From NCBI RefSeq assembly GCF_007183175.1, contig NZ_AP019807.1, positions 2,772,001 to 2,836,000 on the forward strand: a stretch of 64,000 bases of DNA. Reading direction: 5' to 3'. The DNA comes from Microbulbifer sp. GL-2. GTDB lineage: Bacteria; Pseudomonadota; Gammaproteobacteria; Pseudomonadales; Cellvibrionaceae. This document shows, piece by piece, positions 9,395 to 19,095 of this stretch. The notes beneath the pieces were generated by a model. The model did no database searches. It saw nothing but the letters and a program-made list of their open reading frames with translations, and was not told where the DNA came from. Positions within the stretch are counted from its first letter, which is position 1. Each line of letters starts with the position of its first letter. The position numbers were made by a program, and so were the translations under genes.

Positions 9395-10069
9395 TCAGAA
9401 ACTATAGGTTACGCCCACCGAGGAGAGGTTGGCGGTATCATCCTGAATCTCGTAGATGGTGTGCTCCAAGCTAAAACCCCAGTCGCCAGTGGTCCAATTT
9501 ACCTCAGCGCCGTAGTAGGGGTTACTGCCACTGTTTTTGGAGCTGCCCCAGTCGTAAGAGCTGTTATAAGGTTCCACACTGACAAGTTCTCGATCTTCGG
9601 TATACCAGCTGCGTGTGCCGGAATACTCACTTCTACTCCTGATGTCTACACACCACTGGTGAACGCCGAGACGAATGCCTGCATTCAGGTTTTGTTGGAT
9701 TTGTGTAGAAAATGCTAAGCCCAGGCTATAGGACTTGAGTTTGCTTTCACTTGTACCCTTGTAATCGTAGTTTTCAACAACTATCTCATCATAGTCGTAG
9801 TATATTTCGCTGTCGCGAACAGTGAATTCATAGTCTCTGCTGATATTTCCCAAATTGGCCCTGCCACCCTCAATAGCAATATAGTCATTAATCCGGTAGC
9901 CAAAAGTGAGTGCGTAGCCAGTGGAGTTCAGATCTTCCTTCACTGCAAAGGAGTCTTCGGAATCAAACTGCATATAGCCGAGTGAAGCTTTTAGGTAGAA
10001 AGACTTGTCTTCGGCGTAAACGCCGGTACTGGACAGTGCTATAAGGATAGCGAGAGCGGTGAATTTCAA
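9395..10069 (-). CDS. Small outer-membrane beta-barrel protein
   Basis: 224 residues: signal peptide to about residue 19 (LSSTGVYA-ED), then eight or so amphipathic strands rich in Tyr, Gly and Ser, such as FYLKASLGYMQF and GYALTFGYRINDYIAIEGG, and a C-terminal strand LSSVGVTYSF ending in Phe, the signal read by the BAM complex. It fits the OmpA-like/OmpW-like eight-strand barrels without a peptidoglycan domain. The start appears to be TTG at 10069, with AGAGG six bases upstream. Ligand or role unknown. Read alone; no co-directional partner within 300 bases. Confidence 0.8.
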   Translation of the reverse strand: MKFTALAILIALSSTGVYAEDKSFYLKASLGYMQFDSEDSFAVKEDLNSTGYALTFGYRINDYIAIEGGRANLGNISRDYEFTVRDSEIYYDYDEIVVENYDYKGTSESKLKSYSLGLAFSTQIQQNLNAGIRLGVHQWCVDIRSRSEYSGTRSWYTEDRELVSVEPYNSSYDWGSSKNSGSNPYYGAEVNWTTGDWGFSLEHTIYEIQDDTANLSSVGVTYSF

Positions 10070-10082
10070 AGAGTACCTCTAG

Positions 10083-10512
10083 GAACAGATGCCCAGGATT
10101 ATATACCGCTCCCCACCACAGAATGGCGGGGTGTAATGGCGGGGTGTATAGAATTTGGGCGGGTAAAGAAAATTATAAATATACTGAATTGTCATTATTG
10201 TACACTTGTACCCCTACTCCTAAAAGCGTTCTTCCTCTAGCTTACATGCCTTATGGACCTCTCCCTGTAAGTGAGTATTTGCTCTTTTGATGACAGGGGT
10301 GCGTTGTATTGAGTGAAATATAAGCATCGAAGGCCCGCTCTCCTCGGAGTTCACTCGCTTATGGAATTTCTTTCTCAAAGTACTGCGCAGGCTGATAACT
10401 TTCTTGTATTTTGTGTGCTGACTTGGCAGAGAATGGATGTTGATTCCCTCTGCCTGGGTTCGGTAGTAATAAACCAATAACAAAATTAACCCTTGAGCAT
10501 TTGGGGGCAGGT
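10083..10512. other. Intergenic stretch, no clear gene
   Basis: About 430 bases between the barrel protein and the carrier. A minus-strand frame of 87 codons (10220-10483) exists but shows no family pattern or ribosome site. A repeated TGGCGGGGTGTA occurs at 10123-10149 (two copies, 15 bases apart), possibly a local duplication. Confidence 0.4.
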
Positions 10513-11889
10513 ATGTCGATTGCGCGGCAGCGCTTTATTATTTTAGGGCCACTACTAGCAGTGGCTTTTTATCTTTTTTTATCAATGATGGGAATGCAGT
10601 ATCTGCCTGCGGTTACCGCGGCAATTACCTTGCTGACAGTGATCTGGTGGATTACTGAGGCCCTGCCCATACCCGCCACTTCATTGGTGCCTTTTGTACT
10701 CCTGCCGCTGTTTGGAGTCGCCGACCACAAAATGGTAGCGGCCTCTTTGGGCAGTCATGTGATATTGCTCCTAATGGGTGCTTTTATACTGTCGAAAGCC
10801 CTCGAAAAAAGTGGTGCTCATGAGCGGTTGGCCTTATATATGCTGCGTCTATTTGGGGTTTCCAGTGGCAGGCGCCTGGTTTTGGGTTTTATGTTGGCCG
10901 CCGGATTTCTCAGTATGTGGATTTCCAACACTGCCACAACACTGATGATGCTGCCTATCGCCCTGGCAATTCTCTCCCGAATCCAGAATGAGCGACTCAC
11001 GATTGCCTTGATCCTGGGAATTGCCTATGCGGCCAGCCTTGGTGGGGTTGGCACGCCCTTGGGAACTCCTCCCAATGTGATTTTTATGGGTATTTATGAA
11101 GAGGTGACAGGCAGGGAGTTTAGTTTCCTGGGGTGGATGAAAGTAGGGGTTCCAGTGGCACTGGTAACGCTGCCGATTATGGCGTTGTGGTTAACCCGGA
11201 ATGTGCACCTGAAAAATAGGATCGAACCTCCGGTAATTGGGGAGTGGCGTGCTGAGGAAAAGCGTACTTTGATGGTTTTCGGAGTGGCGATTTTTTTCTG
11301 GGTGACCCGCAATGCTCCATTTGGTGGTTGGAGTGACTGGCTGGGAATTGGCGCAGCTGGTGATAGTACGGTTGCTCTCGCCGCAGTGGTCGCCATGTTT
11401 ATGGTGCCGAATGGCAAGGGTGGTCGTCTGTTGGATTGGCAGACGGCAGAGACAATTCCGTGGGGAATGCTGTTGCTTTTCGCCGGTGGTATTGCCCTGG
11501 CCAAGGGTTTTACCGCCTCGGGTTTGAGTGACATGCTCGGAAACGGGCTTTCATTCCTGACAGCCATGCCCCTGTGGTTGATGTTGGTTATTTTATGCCT
11601 GGGAGTTACTTTCCTAACGGAGATTACCAGTAATACAGCCACGGCAACCCTGCTGATGCCCATTCTCGCTGTTGCCGCTACCTCTGCAGGATTCGATCCC
11701 ATGGTACTGATGATCCCCGCAGCCATGAGCGCCAGCTGCGCTTTTATGTTGCCGGTTGCCACAGCACCGAACGCTATCGCTTACGGTACGGGTAAAGTAC
11801 GCATGCAGGATATGGTGAGGGAGGGTGCGGTACTGAGTGTGACGGCATCACTGATTATTGCAGGGATGTGCTGGTTGATATTGGCATAG
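10513..11889 (+). CDS. SLC13/DASS-family sodium:dicarboxylate symporter
   Basis: Inner-membrane carrier moving a di- or tricarboxylate (or sulfate) with sodium. 458 residues with about 11-12 helices. The two family signature loops are present: SNTATTLMMLPIA near residue 140 and TSNTATATLLMPILAVAA near 380, each the SNT sodium/substrate motif, and the family PROSITE-like end PVATAPNAIAYGTG near 418. The frame opens at 10501 with TTG, but ATG at 10513 follows GGGGGCAGG at good spacing. No metabolic genes sit beside it, so the substrate cannot be inferred. Confidence 0.92.
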   Translation: MSIARQRFIILGPLLAVAFYLFLSMMGMQYLPAVTAAITLLTVIWWITEALPIPATSLVPFVLLPLFGVADHKMVAASLGSHVILLLMGAFILSKALEKSGAHERLALYMLRLFGVSSGRRLVLGFMLAAGFLSMWISNTATTLMMLPIALAILSRIQNERLTIALILGIAYAASLGGVGTPLGTPPNVIFMGIYEEVTGREFSFLGWMKVGVPVALVTLPIMALWLTRNVHLKNRIEPPVIGEWRAEEKRTLMVFGVAIFFWVTRNAPFGGWSDWLGIGAAGDSTVALAAVVAMFMVPNGKGGRLLDWQTAETIPWGMLLLFAGGIALAKGFTASGLSDMLGNGLSFLTAMPLWLMLVILCLGVTFLTEITSNTATATLLMPILAVAATSAGFDPMVLMIPAAMSASCAFMLPVATAPNAIAYGTGKVRMQDMVREGAVLSVTASLIIAGMCWLILA

Positions 11890-12093
11890 GTCGGCAGGGG
11901 GCAAACTGGGAAGGCTGGAAGGAAGCTCCAGCTCTTCCACGGCGGCTAAAACTGGGACCCGGCGCTTAGCTGGGGAGTTCATTTCCAGGGGGTAGGGGTT
12001 AACCATACTTGATAGAAAGAAAGCCCAGAATGGAAGTATGGTATTGGTGATATATTTTTATAAGAAAACAGAACTATAGAGGAATTGAAATCA

Positions 12094-14277
12094 ATGAAAA
12101 CCACCACCGCAACATTGGTACTTGCCCTGGGCCTTGTGGCTTGTGGCAAACCTGGTGATGAGGCAGCCAAAACTGATCAGGAGGTGTCAGCATTTACAGA
12201 GCTGCCATCGGCTCCCATCGCCAAAAAAGTACCGCACAAGATGTCTATCCATGGTCATGAGCGGGTCGATAACTATTATTGGATGCGCGATGATGAGCGA
12301 AAAGCGCCTGAGGTTATCGCTCACCTCGAGGCAGAAAATGCCTACACTGATTCTGTCATGAAGCACACTAAGAAGTTACAGGAGACGCTGTTTCAGGAAA
12401 TGACTGGACGGCTGGAGAAAGACAAGTCTACTGTGCCGGTGTTTCACAATGGCTATTGGTATTACACCCGTTACCTGCCTGAAAAAGAATATGCTATCCA
12501 CGCACGCCGCAAAGGTAACCTGGATGCTGCAGAAGAAGTAATGCTGGATGTTAACGAACTCGCAGAAGGCTCCGGTTACTTCAGTGTTGGGCGCCTGGCA
12601 GTTTCCCCCAGTAACCAACTACTGGCCTACCCCGAAGATAATATCGGGCGCCGTGTTTACACTATTCGCTTCAAGGATTTAAAAACCGGGGAATTGTTGC
12701 CGGACAAGTTGGAGAATGCCTCTCCTGTAGCTGTCTGGGCTAATGATAACCAGACCGTCTTCTATATTAATAAAGACCGCCAGACTCTGCTCGGCTATCA
12801 GGTGATGCGCCACAAGTTGGGAACGCCACAAAGTGAGGATGTTGTTGTTTATGAGGAGCGTGATAAGGCGTTTTATACCTGGATTTCAAAGTCCAGGGAC
12901 GGGGAGTTAATTAATATTCATCACAGTTCCACTACAACTAGCGGCCAGTCCATACTCAGTGCTGATTCACCTCTGGGGGAGTTCTCTGCTCTGTATCCAC
13001 GGGAAGAAAACCATGAATACTCGGCCCTGAAGCTTGGGAATGAATTTTATATCCTGACCAACTGGCAGGCAGAAAACTTCCGCCTGATGAAAGTTGCTAT
13101 GGAGGATGCCTCAGATAAATCCAAGTGGTTCGAAGTTATCCCCCATGATAATGCGATACTGCTCGAGGAATTTACTCTATTTGACCGGCATCTTACAGTT
13201 ATAGAGCGCAAAGCGGGACAAACGGGTTTACGTATTATCAATCTGAAAGATAACAAAGACTTGAAGGTTGGTTTTAATGATCCTGTTTATCAGTTGAGCT
13301 TGAGTACCAACCCCAGTCCGGACTCAGATCGCGTGCGAGTTTCTTACTCGAGCTTGACCACCCCGCGCAGTATCTATGAAGCAGAATTGAGCAGTGGAGA
13401 ACTGGATTTACTTAAGCAGGATAAAATTCCAGGTGGCTTTGACCCTGAACACTATCAAAGCGAAGGTATACTGATTACTACTCGGGATGGTGCAAAAGTG
13501 CCGGTATCCCTGGTTTACCGCAAAGATCAATTCAGGAAAGATGGTTCCAATCCGCTACTGCAATACGCTTATGGTTCTTACGGCAGTACCGTTGACCCCT
13601 GGTTTCGCTCTTCTGTAATTTCTCTTCTTGATCGTGGCTTTGTATTTGCGATTGCCCATATCCGCGGTGGCCAGAAATTGGGAAGAGCCTGGTATGAAGA
13701 TGGAAAAATGTTCAACAAGAAGAACACTTTTACCGACTTTATCGACGTAACCAAAGGGCTTACCAAATTAAAGTATGGCGCTCCCGATAAAATATTTGCA
13801 TCCGGCGGCAGTGCTGGTGGTTTGCTGATGGGAGCTGTAGTGAATATGGCTCCAGAACTCTATCGGGGTGTCACTGCGGCCGTGCCGTTTGTCGATGTTG
13901 TCACCACAATGCTGGATGAGTCTATTCCCCTGACGGTCAATGAATATGATGAATGGGGAAACCCCAATAGTAAGGACAGTTATGAATATATGCTGTCCTA
14001 TTCCCCCTACGACCAGATCAAGGCTCAGGACTACCCCAATATGCTTGTGACTACCGGGCTACATGATTCCCAAGTGCAATATTTTGAGCCTATGAAATGG
14101 GTGGCCAAGTTACGCGAGCTAAAAACGGATAAAAACCAGCTTTTATTTAATGTAAATATGGAGGCTGGGCATGGTGGTTCGTCCGGCCGCTTCCGCCGTT
14201 ACCATGAAACTGCCCTGCAATATGCATTTTACCTCGACCTTATTGGGCAAAGTACGATTGCTACGGCTGAAGAGTAA
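12094..14277 (+). CDS. Prolyl-oligopeptidase family (S9A, oligopeptidase B-like) lipoprotein
   Basis: Serine peptidase cutting after basic residues (oligopeptidase B) or proline (POP) in short peptides. Starting at ATG 12094 (AGAGG 11 bases upstream), residues 1-20 are a lipoprotein signal ending in LGLVAC, so the protein should be anchored to a membrane on the periplasmic or outer side, unlike cytoplasmic E. coli PtrB. Residues about 50-420 are the seven-blade propeller (starting HGHERVDNYYWMRDD), then the alpha/beta hydrolase domain with Ser in GGSAGGLLMG, Asp in TGLHDSQV and His in AGHGGSSGR. 727 residues. Followed by a shared hairpin before the convergent M20 gene. Confidence 0.93.
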   Translation: MKTTTATLVLALGLVACGKPGDEAAKTDQEVSAFTELPSAPIAKKVPHKMSIHGHERVDNYYWMRDDERKAPEVIAHLEAENAYTDSVMKHTKKLQETLFQEMTGRLEKDKSTVPVFHNGYWYYTRYLPEKEYAIHARRKGNLDAAEEVMLDVNELAEGSGYFSVGRLAVSPSNQLLAYPEDNIGRRVYTIRFKDLKTGELLPDKLENASPVAVWANDNQTVFYINKDRQTLLGYQVMRHKLGTPQSEDVVVYEERDKAFYTWISKSRDGELINIHHSSTTTSGQSILSADSPLGEFSALYPREENHEYSALKLGNEFYILTNWQAENFRLMKVAMEDASDKSKWFEVIPHDNAILLEEFTLFDRHLTVIERKAGQTGLRIINLKDNKDLKVGFNDPVYQLSLSTNPSPDSDRVRVSYSSLTTPRSIYEAELSSGELDLLKQDKIPGGFDPEHYQSEGILITTRDGAKVPVSLVYRKDQFRKDGSNPLLQYAYGSYGSTVDPWFRSSVISLLDRGFVFAIAHIRGGQKLGRAWYEDGKMFNKKNTFTDFIDVTKGLTKLKYGAPDKIFASGGSAGGLLMGAVVNMAPELYRGVTAAVPFVDVVTTMLDESIPLTVNEYDEWGNPNSKDSYEYMLSYSPYDQIKAQDYPNMLVTTGLHDSQVQYFEPMKWVAKLRELKTDKNQLLFNVNMEAGHGGSSGRFRRYHETALQYAFYLDLIGQSTIATAEE

Positions 14278-14347
14278 CCAGAGTTTTATTTAGAAAGTTT
14301 TCCCACTTTACAGAAATGGTGGAAATAAAAATCTATGGTAAAAACAT

Positions 14348-14395
14348 GGGAGGCAAGTTTCTTATTGGGGTTGCCTCCCTTCTATTGGGGTTTTT
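14348..14395. terminator. Hairpin between convergent peptidase and amidohydrolase genes
   Basis: GGGAGGCAA (14348-14356) pairs perfectly with TTGCCTCCC (14371-14379), loop 14 bases, followed on the plus strand by TTCTATTGGGGTTTTT. It lies in the 145-bp gap between convergent genes, so it probably ends the S9 transcript. Confidence 0.55.
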
Positions 14396-14422
14396 ATATT
14401 CCAAAGCGTGGAGATGATCTAC

Positions 14423-15880
14423 CTATTTGCGGTAGTCGAGTGGTGGTTTACGATCGCCGAGCAGGGGGGTGTACTCAAAATTTTCTCCTTGCTTCTGGTT
14501 GAACTCATGTTTGGCCTGCTCCACCAGCTCTGGGTTTTTCAGTAATTGGATACCGGCGAGTGTCAGGGTCTCTGTGGCCAGTAGCATTCCTTTGTGGCCG
14601 ATACTTGTTCCTCCTGCTGCAACTGCTTGCCAGGTATGAGCAGAGGTACCGGGTACCCAGGTTGCAGCAGTAAAGCCACCAGTAGGTACATTCCAGCTTA
14701 CGTCGCCCACATCTGTAGAACCGGGGAAGGGCGCTTCACTGGGGTCATAATCGAGGATATTCTCCTGATCCCCGATCTGTCGACCAGGGCGATGCGCCAG
14801 TCCTTTCAGGCTCTCGGCAAACTTCAACTCATCTGCCGAGTACTGAATGCCACCAAATTGACGCATACTTGCATCGAGAAGCCGATTCAGAGTTTGGTTT
14901 GGCAAGAGGCTATGGTTACCATGAATGACCTCCCACTCCACTTTGGTACCTGTTCCTTGAGCGGCAGCGCGAGCTATCTCTTCCACACGTGACCAAACCG
15001 GCGCTAGATCTGCAGCGCTGCGGTCGCGGACATAGTAAAAAACCTCAGCATCAGCGGGAACGACATTGGGAGCCATACCGCCATTGGTAATTACATAGTG
15101 AATACGGGTGCTATCGGGCACATGTTCACGTAACATATTGACCATAAAGTTCATAGCCTCAACACCGTCCAAGGCAGAACGGCCTCGCTCAGGTGCGGCG
15201 GCTGCGTGGCTCGCAATACCCTTAAAACGAAATTTTGCGGACTTGTTTGCCAGACTTGACTGTGGGTGAGCTTCATTCTGATCGCCCGGATGCCACTGTA
15301 AAACGACATCTGTATCCTTAAATGCGTTAGCTCTTACCATGTAGACCTTGCCGGAGCCACCTTCCTCTGCTGGTGTACCGTATAGGCGAATCGCGCCGTC
15401 GGTACCGGTTTCCTGTAACCAACGGCTTAACATTATGGCCGCAGCTGTAGAGCCAGCGCCAAACAGATGGTGCCCGCAGGCGTGCCCGGCAGCCTGATCT
15501 TCAATAGGGCTGTGGTGGGGCACCGCCTTTTGGGAAACTCCAGGGAGAGCATCCATTTCTGCCAGCAGACCAATTACCGGCCCTCCCCGTCCCTGCTGGT
15601 AGGTGGCGACAAAAGCCGTAGGTATACCGGCAATGCCCTTTTCAATCCTGAATCCTGCGGTTTTCAGCTGGGCCTGAATTGCCGAGCTGCTACGGGTCTC
15701 CTGATACCCCATCTCGGCCCAACTCCATAAGTCATCGGCAAGCTTGATAGCCTGGGCCCCTATCTGTTCAGATTGACGGCTTACCCAATTTGCGTCCTCT
15801 GGCAATGATTTGGTTTGAGTAGCGTTTGCGCTGGCAACTGAGGCAGCCAGAATAAGGGCGGCGAGTGTGCTTCGGGCCAT
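14423..15880 (-). CDS. Exported M20 peptidase / amidohydrolase (AbgB-like)
   Basis: Zinc hydrolase of the M20D group, nearest in pattern to AbgB, the subunit that splits p-aminobenzoyl-glutamate, and to indole-acetyl-amino-acid hydrolases. 485 residues: signal peptide to about residue 20 (ASVASANA-T), metal-binding AAGHACGHHLFGAG near 132-145, EEGG near 173, QWHPGD near 195, the dimerisation insert, and GDVSWNVP near 390. It has the WSWAEMGYQETRSS segment typical of AbgB. Unlike E. coli AbgB it is exported and no abgA or abgT lies nearby, so a role in turning over amides in the periplasm is an inference. Confidence 0.88.
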   Translation of the reverse strand: MARSTLAALILAASVASANATQTKSLPEDANWVSRQSEQIGAQAIKLADDLWSWAEMGYQETRSSSAIQAQLKTAGFRIEKGIAGIPTAFVATYQQGRGGPVIGLLAEMDALPGVSQKAVPHHSPIEDQAAGHACGHHLFGAGSTAAAIMLSRWLQETGTDGAIRLYGTPAEEGGSGKVYMVRANAFKDTDVVLQWHPGDQNEAHPQSSLANKSAKFRFKGIASHAAAAPERGRSALDGVEAMNFMVNMLREHVPDSTRIHYVITNGGMAPNVVPADAEVFYYVRDRSAADLAPVWSRVEEIARAAAQGTGTKVEWEVIHGNHSLLPNQTLNRLLDASMRQFGGIQYSADELKFAESLKGLAHRPGRQIGDQENILDYDPSEAPFPGSTDVGDVSWNVPTGGFTAATWVPGTSAHTWQAVAAGGTSIGHKGMLLATETLTLAGIQLLKNPELVEQAKHEFNQKQGENFEYTPLLGDRKPPLDYRK

Positions 15881-16103
15881 AATGAACTCCTGCTGTTGTA
15901 AAGTAGACTGTAGAATAGGCTGATGATCACAAGGTAACAGCTTGAAGATAATTTTGCTTCGTTTTCATTTTTCTGCGGAGCAGAAATTCATTTTGATCTT
16001 AAAGGGAAGGGAATGAATATTTTATTGATATTGCATAGCCCATTACTGGCCTGTCTGCCTGCTGGTTGATATAAGCCGGGGTGGATTTCTTGGGGTATTT
16101 TGC

Positions 16104-16772
16104 ATGCGTAACTTTTTAGAGATAGAAGCTCCTGTAATCGATCGATTTGGGGGGGAGGATGGCCTCGAAGCGAAGCTGACCAAACCCAAAGCTCCAGAGC
16201 GAGTTCAGTCTATTTCCAATAGCCAGTGGCTGTCTGCTGCTTCCAGAGCGGTATTCCAGGCTGGCTTTAGCTGGAAAGTGGTGGAAAAAAAATGGTCGGG
16301 TATTGAGAAGATATTTTATGGCTTTGACCTTTCCTTCTGTAGATATTTGTCAGAAGAAGCACTCGATGATCTGATGCGCCAGGAAGGGATGATCAAACAT
16401 TGGACGAAAACACGCTCTATTCAAAGAAATGCGGACTTCTTTTGGTATTTATCTAATGAGTACGGCAATCTGGGAAACTATTTTTCCGGTTGGAATACAT
16501 CCAACTATGTAGAAAACCTTAAGTATCTGCGCAAGGGAGGAGACAGGCTGGGAGGGAAAACGGCCCAGGTATTTCTGCGCCGTATGGGGGTGGATACGCT
16601 GATTTTTGCCAGCGATACTATCAGAGCGCTTGTCAGGGAGGGAGTGGTGGATAAGTCTCCCTCATCAAAAAAGGACTGGGCTGCATTACAAAATGCAATT
16701 GAAACTTGGCAGGCACAGTCTAATCGCAGTTTAAATGAAATCAGCCAAATACTGTCACTATCAGTGGGTTAA
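16104..16772 (+). CDS. DNA-3-methyladenine glycosylase I-like protein
   Basis: Base-excision repair glycosylase of the Tag type (HhH-GPD superfamily), removing 3-methyladenine. 222 residues. SRAVFQAGFSWKVVEKKW (near residues 49-66) matches the Tag region FQAGLSW, followed by FYGFDL and the helical MIKHWTKTRSIQRNADFF stretch; the C-terminal GGKTAQVFLRRMGVDTLIF matches the helix-hairpin-helix end. It lacks the N-terminal zinc Cys/His pair of E. coli Tag (no CRW at the start), so it belongs to the longer Tag-like branch. No ribosome site stands out before ATG 16104 (a GGGGTATTTTGC stretch). Monocistronic. Confidence 0.8.
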   Translation: MRNFLEIEAPVIDRFGGEDGLEAKLTKPKAPERVQSISNSQWLSAASRAVFQAGFSWKVVEKKWSGIEKIFYGFDLSFCRYLSEEALDDLMRQEGMIKHWTKTRSIQRNADFFWYLSNEYGNLGNYFSGWNTSNYVENLKYLRKGGDRLGGKTAQVFLRRMGVDTLIFASDTIRALVREGVVDKSPSSKKDWAALQNAIETWQAQSNRSLNEISQILSLSVG

Positions 16773-16910
16773 ATTCTCTAGAAGATTGTCGTAGAGGGAT
16801 CTATAAATCAAAGATTGTTCAGGTCATGACGAGTATAATTGCTTTCTTTCCTACATGTCTTACAACATTCGAATTCAGAAAATGCTCAGTTTCCTTCGAT
16901 TGAGCATTAA
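16773..16910. other. Short gap before decayed gene
   Basis: 138 bases with no gene. An ATG at 16881 opens a short frame reading MLSFLRLSIKVFISAMP, which looks like a signal peptide and is one phase away from the decayed gene that follows, so it may be its original N-terminus lost by a frameshift. Confidence 0.35.
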
Positions 16911-17420
16911 GGTCTTTATTTCGGCTATGCCTTGGACTCTTCTTCTCTGACCCGAATCGGTATTGCCAAGGTCAATGGTGATAGCAGTATTAATGGGCAG
17001 GGGTTTAAATTGCATGTAGAGGATAACGATTGCCAGGTCAGCGACCCACAATGAGTTGACTTGCAAAATGGCCATTACCTATTTGGTTATGCGAAGTTTC
17101 AATGTATTTCTGATAATCTGAAATTTGATTGGATCAATAGCCCAAATTCACTACGTTCATTGGTTTCTAAAGCTTACTTTAATATTCTAGAAGGATCTAT
17201 TTAGCTACCCAGTCACGGTTGGGGCGGACTCGATGAACCGATGTATTTAGGTGATGAAAAGTGGCCTGGAGTTACATCAAAAATCCAGTATTTGAAAATT
17301 ATGTTGGTGGCCAACAGAACAAATGGCAAGCGATGGTTTACCACTCAAAGAGTGGCGACTAAGCTGTACATTATTCAAGCTATTGGTAGGGGTTCTATCT
17401 ATTTAGGTGAAGCCGAATAA
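16911..17420 (+). pseudogene. Decayed unrecognised gene with two in-frame stops
   Basis: One phase stays coding-like for 170 codons, interrupted only by TGA at 17052-17054 and TAG at 17202-17204, and it ends with TAA at 17418 right at a strong terminator. The three pieces read GYALDSSSLTRIGIAK..., then DLQNGHYLFGYAKFQC..., then SHGWGGLDEPMYLGDEKW...SIYLGEAE. The placement between a Tag-like gene and a terminator, and a possible displaced signal peptide just upstream, suggest a small exported protein gene that has recently lost function. The family is not recognised. Confidence 0.6.
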
Positions 17421-17450
17421 AAAGGGGGATTTTCCCCCTTTTTTATTCGG
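17413..17450. terminator. Strong hairpin terminator
   Basis: CCGAATAAAAAGGGGGA at 17413 pairs with TCCCCCTTTTTTTATTCGG ending at 17450, with a tiny loop and T/A runs on both strands, so it can work in both directions. It overlaps the stop codon of the decayed gene. Confidence 0.85.
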
Positions 17451-17771
17451 TATTGATTATTCGAATGGTCTGAAATCCTGTGTCTAGTTTTTTGTGCGCA
17501 AGCCCTACTCATTTACATCAAGTTGAGTTGGTTGAAAATTGATCGCGCCAGCAGATTTATTTTGAGTAAATTTGATTGATCTTAATGTATTAGCATTTTT
17601 GACTATCGGGTCTACAAGCATGTCGCCCCCGGTTCCCCTTTGGCGCTTGAAGTCCTATTACCCCAATGCCATCCCCGGATAAGTTTGCCAATCCAAATAA
17701 CAGCCCCAGCCAATAATAAAATAATTTCTGGAAGTGTGAAGTAGAGCTGGGAAAAATATAAGGACACAACA

Positions 17772-18989
17772 ATGACTCTTTTCAAACGATTAGGTGCAAG
17801 TCTTTCTCTTGCACTTGTGGGCCTATTGGCTTCCACTTCCGCAGCTGCCGATAACTGCTATATCCTTGTGCACGGTCATGGTACCGAAGGACATATTAAG
17901 CAGCGCACCAATTCTCAAGGTCAGCTGGAGCAGCCGGCCCTGGATTACTGGAGTGAGGCTTTCTTTGATAAGTACAATAGCAGTAATTTTATCCAGCAGT
18001 TGCTTATGGATGGTGGTAATTACGGTGTGGTTGGATACAACTCTACTGATGAGGGCGAAATGCCATACTGGCACGATGGCACTGCTGGGGAAATTGCCAG
18101 GCAGATAATTGATATTCGCAGTGGTAAGGGTGATGGCTATCAGCATGATAATCAGTGTGAAGCTGATGATACCTTTTGGGTAATCTCGCATAGCCAGGGC
18201 GCGGCGCAGATGATGTACTTGGCGGGAAATGCAGTACCTGGCTCTCCTTATTACAATCGCGCTTACAACCAGTTTGATACCAATACTGTTAGTGAAAGTT
18301 CAAAGGTTTGTACTGGTAGATGGTTCTGGAAGAAATGTAAAACAGAGACAAAGACTTACAATGTAGCCGGGTTAGATGATCGTTATGCGGTCGATGTCGA
18401 TTTTGATAAAGCGATTAATGGTATTGCTGCAATTTTCACCACAGGAGGAGCTATTACCGGCACAGAATTTGTGGACCGTCTGTGTAATGGCAGCTGGATC
18501 GAAAGCGTAGTCAATGACCTGTTTATAGGCCGTGAATGCTCTGCCGTACGCTACCTACAGACAAATGATGTTTATGCTGTACGCAATTATGTCGGCACAA
18601 ACCTGGCCGCTCCGGTTTATACCATTGGTGGTTATGCAGGTTTCCCAGGTGTTGCAACTGCAAGCTCCATACTACTGGGTGGTGAAGACGACGGTTATAT
18701 CAACCTTGCTTCCCAAATGAATTGCTCTGGCTCTGGCAAGCGCAACCTGTGGTCCAATCTGAAGGAGTACAAGACTTTCTTGGGAATTGCCTACGGTAGT
18801 GCCATCTTCTCTTGCGATAACAATCACAAGGGCACAGCGCGCTCTTACAACCTGGCAAGCCTCTATACTGATCACGATGCCCAGCGCAATGGCGGTATTC
18901 TTTCACCTGACTACGAGGGTATCCCCAATGGCCTGAATTGTGGTGTAGGTAAAAACAGTGCTGGTCGTATTGCAGCCTGTACCCAGTAA
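17772..18989 (+). CDS. Secreted alpha/beta-hydrolase (lipase-like) protein
   Basis: 405 residues. Signal peptide 1-26 (GLLASTSAAA-DN). The mature part opens with CYILVHGHGTEGH, the HG oxyanion strand of lipases, and has VISHSQGAAQMMY near residue 140, a G/S-x-S-x-G nucleophile elbow in which the first Gly is Ser. Several cysteines (CTGRWFWKKCKTET, LCNGSW, GRECSAV, MNCSGSGK, FSCDNN, LNCGVGK, AACTQ) suggest disulfides, fitting an extracellular enzyme. A His near the end (YTDHDAQRNGG) could complete the triad. Substrate unknown; it may be a lipase or esterase. ATAAGGACACAACA precedes the ATG. Ends before its own hairpin terminator. Confidence 0.7.
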   Translation: MTLFKRLGASLSLALVGLLASTSAAADNCYILVHGHGTEGHIKQRTNSQGQLEQPALDYWSEAFFDKYNSSNFIQQLLMDGGNYGVVGYNSTDEGEMPYWHDGTAGEIARQIIDIRSGKGDGYQHDNQCEADDTFWVISHSQGAAQMMYLAGNAVPGSPYYNRAYNQFDTNTVSESSKVCTGRWFWKKCKTETKTYNVAGLDDRYAVDVDFDKAINGIAAIFTTGGAITGTEFVDRLCNGSWIESVVNDLFIGRECSAVRYLQTNDVYAVRNYVGTNLAAPVYTIGGYAGFPGVATASSILLGGEDDGYINLASQMNCSGSGKRNLWSNLKEYKTFLGIAYGSAIFSCDNNHKGTARSYNLASLYTDHDAQRNGGILSPDYEGIPNGLNCGVGKNSAGRIAACTQ

Positions 18990-19064
18990 GCTATTGCTGA
19001 GGTGAAACTGTACCCTGAAGGGTACGGAGGGAAAGTTTATTCATTTCCCTAGAATACTCACAGG

Positions 19065-19095
19065 AAAAAGCCCACATTTAGATGTGGGCTTTTTT
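19065..19095 (+). terminator. Rho-independent terminator after the secreted hydrolase
   Basis: AAAGCCCACAT pairs with ATGTGGGCTTT around a TTAG loop, followed by TTTTT. 77 bases beyond the stop codon. Confidence 0.9.

Noticed and set aside
10220..10483. 87-codon minus-strand frame
   Set aside because: No start signal, no recognisable pattern and biased toward chance codons; left as intergenic.
17052..17054. TGA as selenocysteine in the decayed gene (and at 52470)
   Set aside because: A TAG also interrupts the first gene, no SECIS-like stem or selenoprotein family was recognised, so loss of function is simpler.
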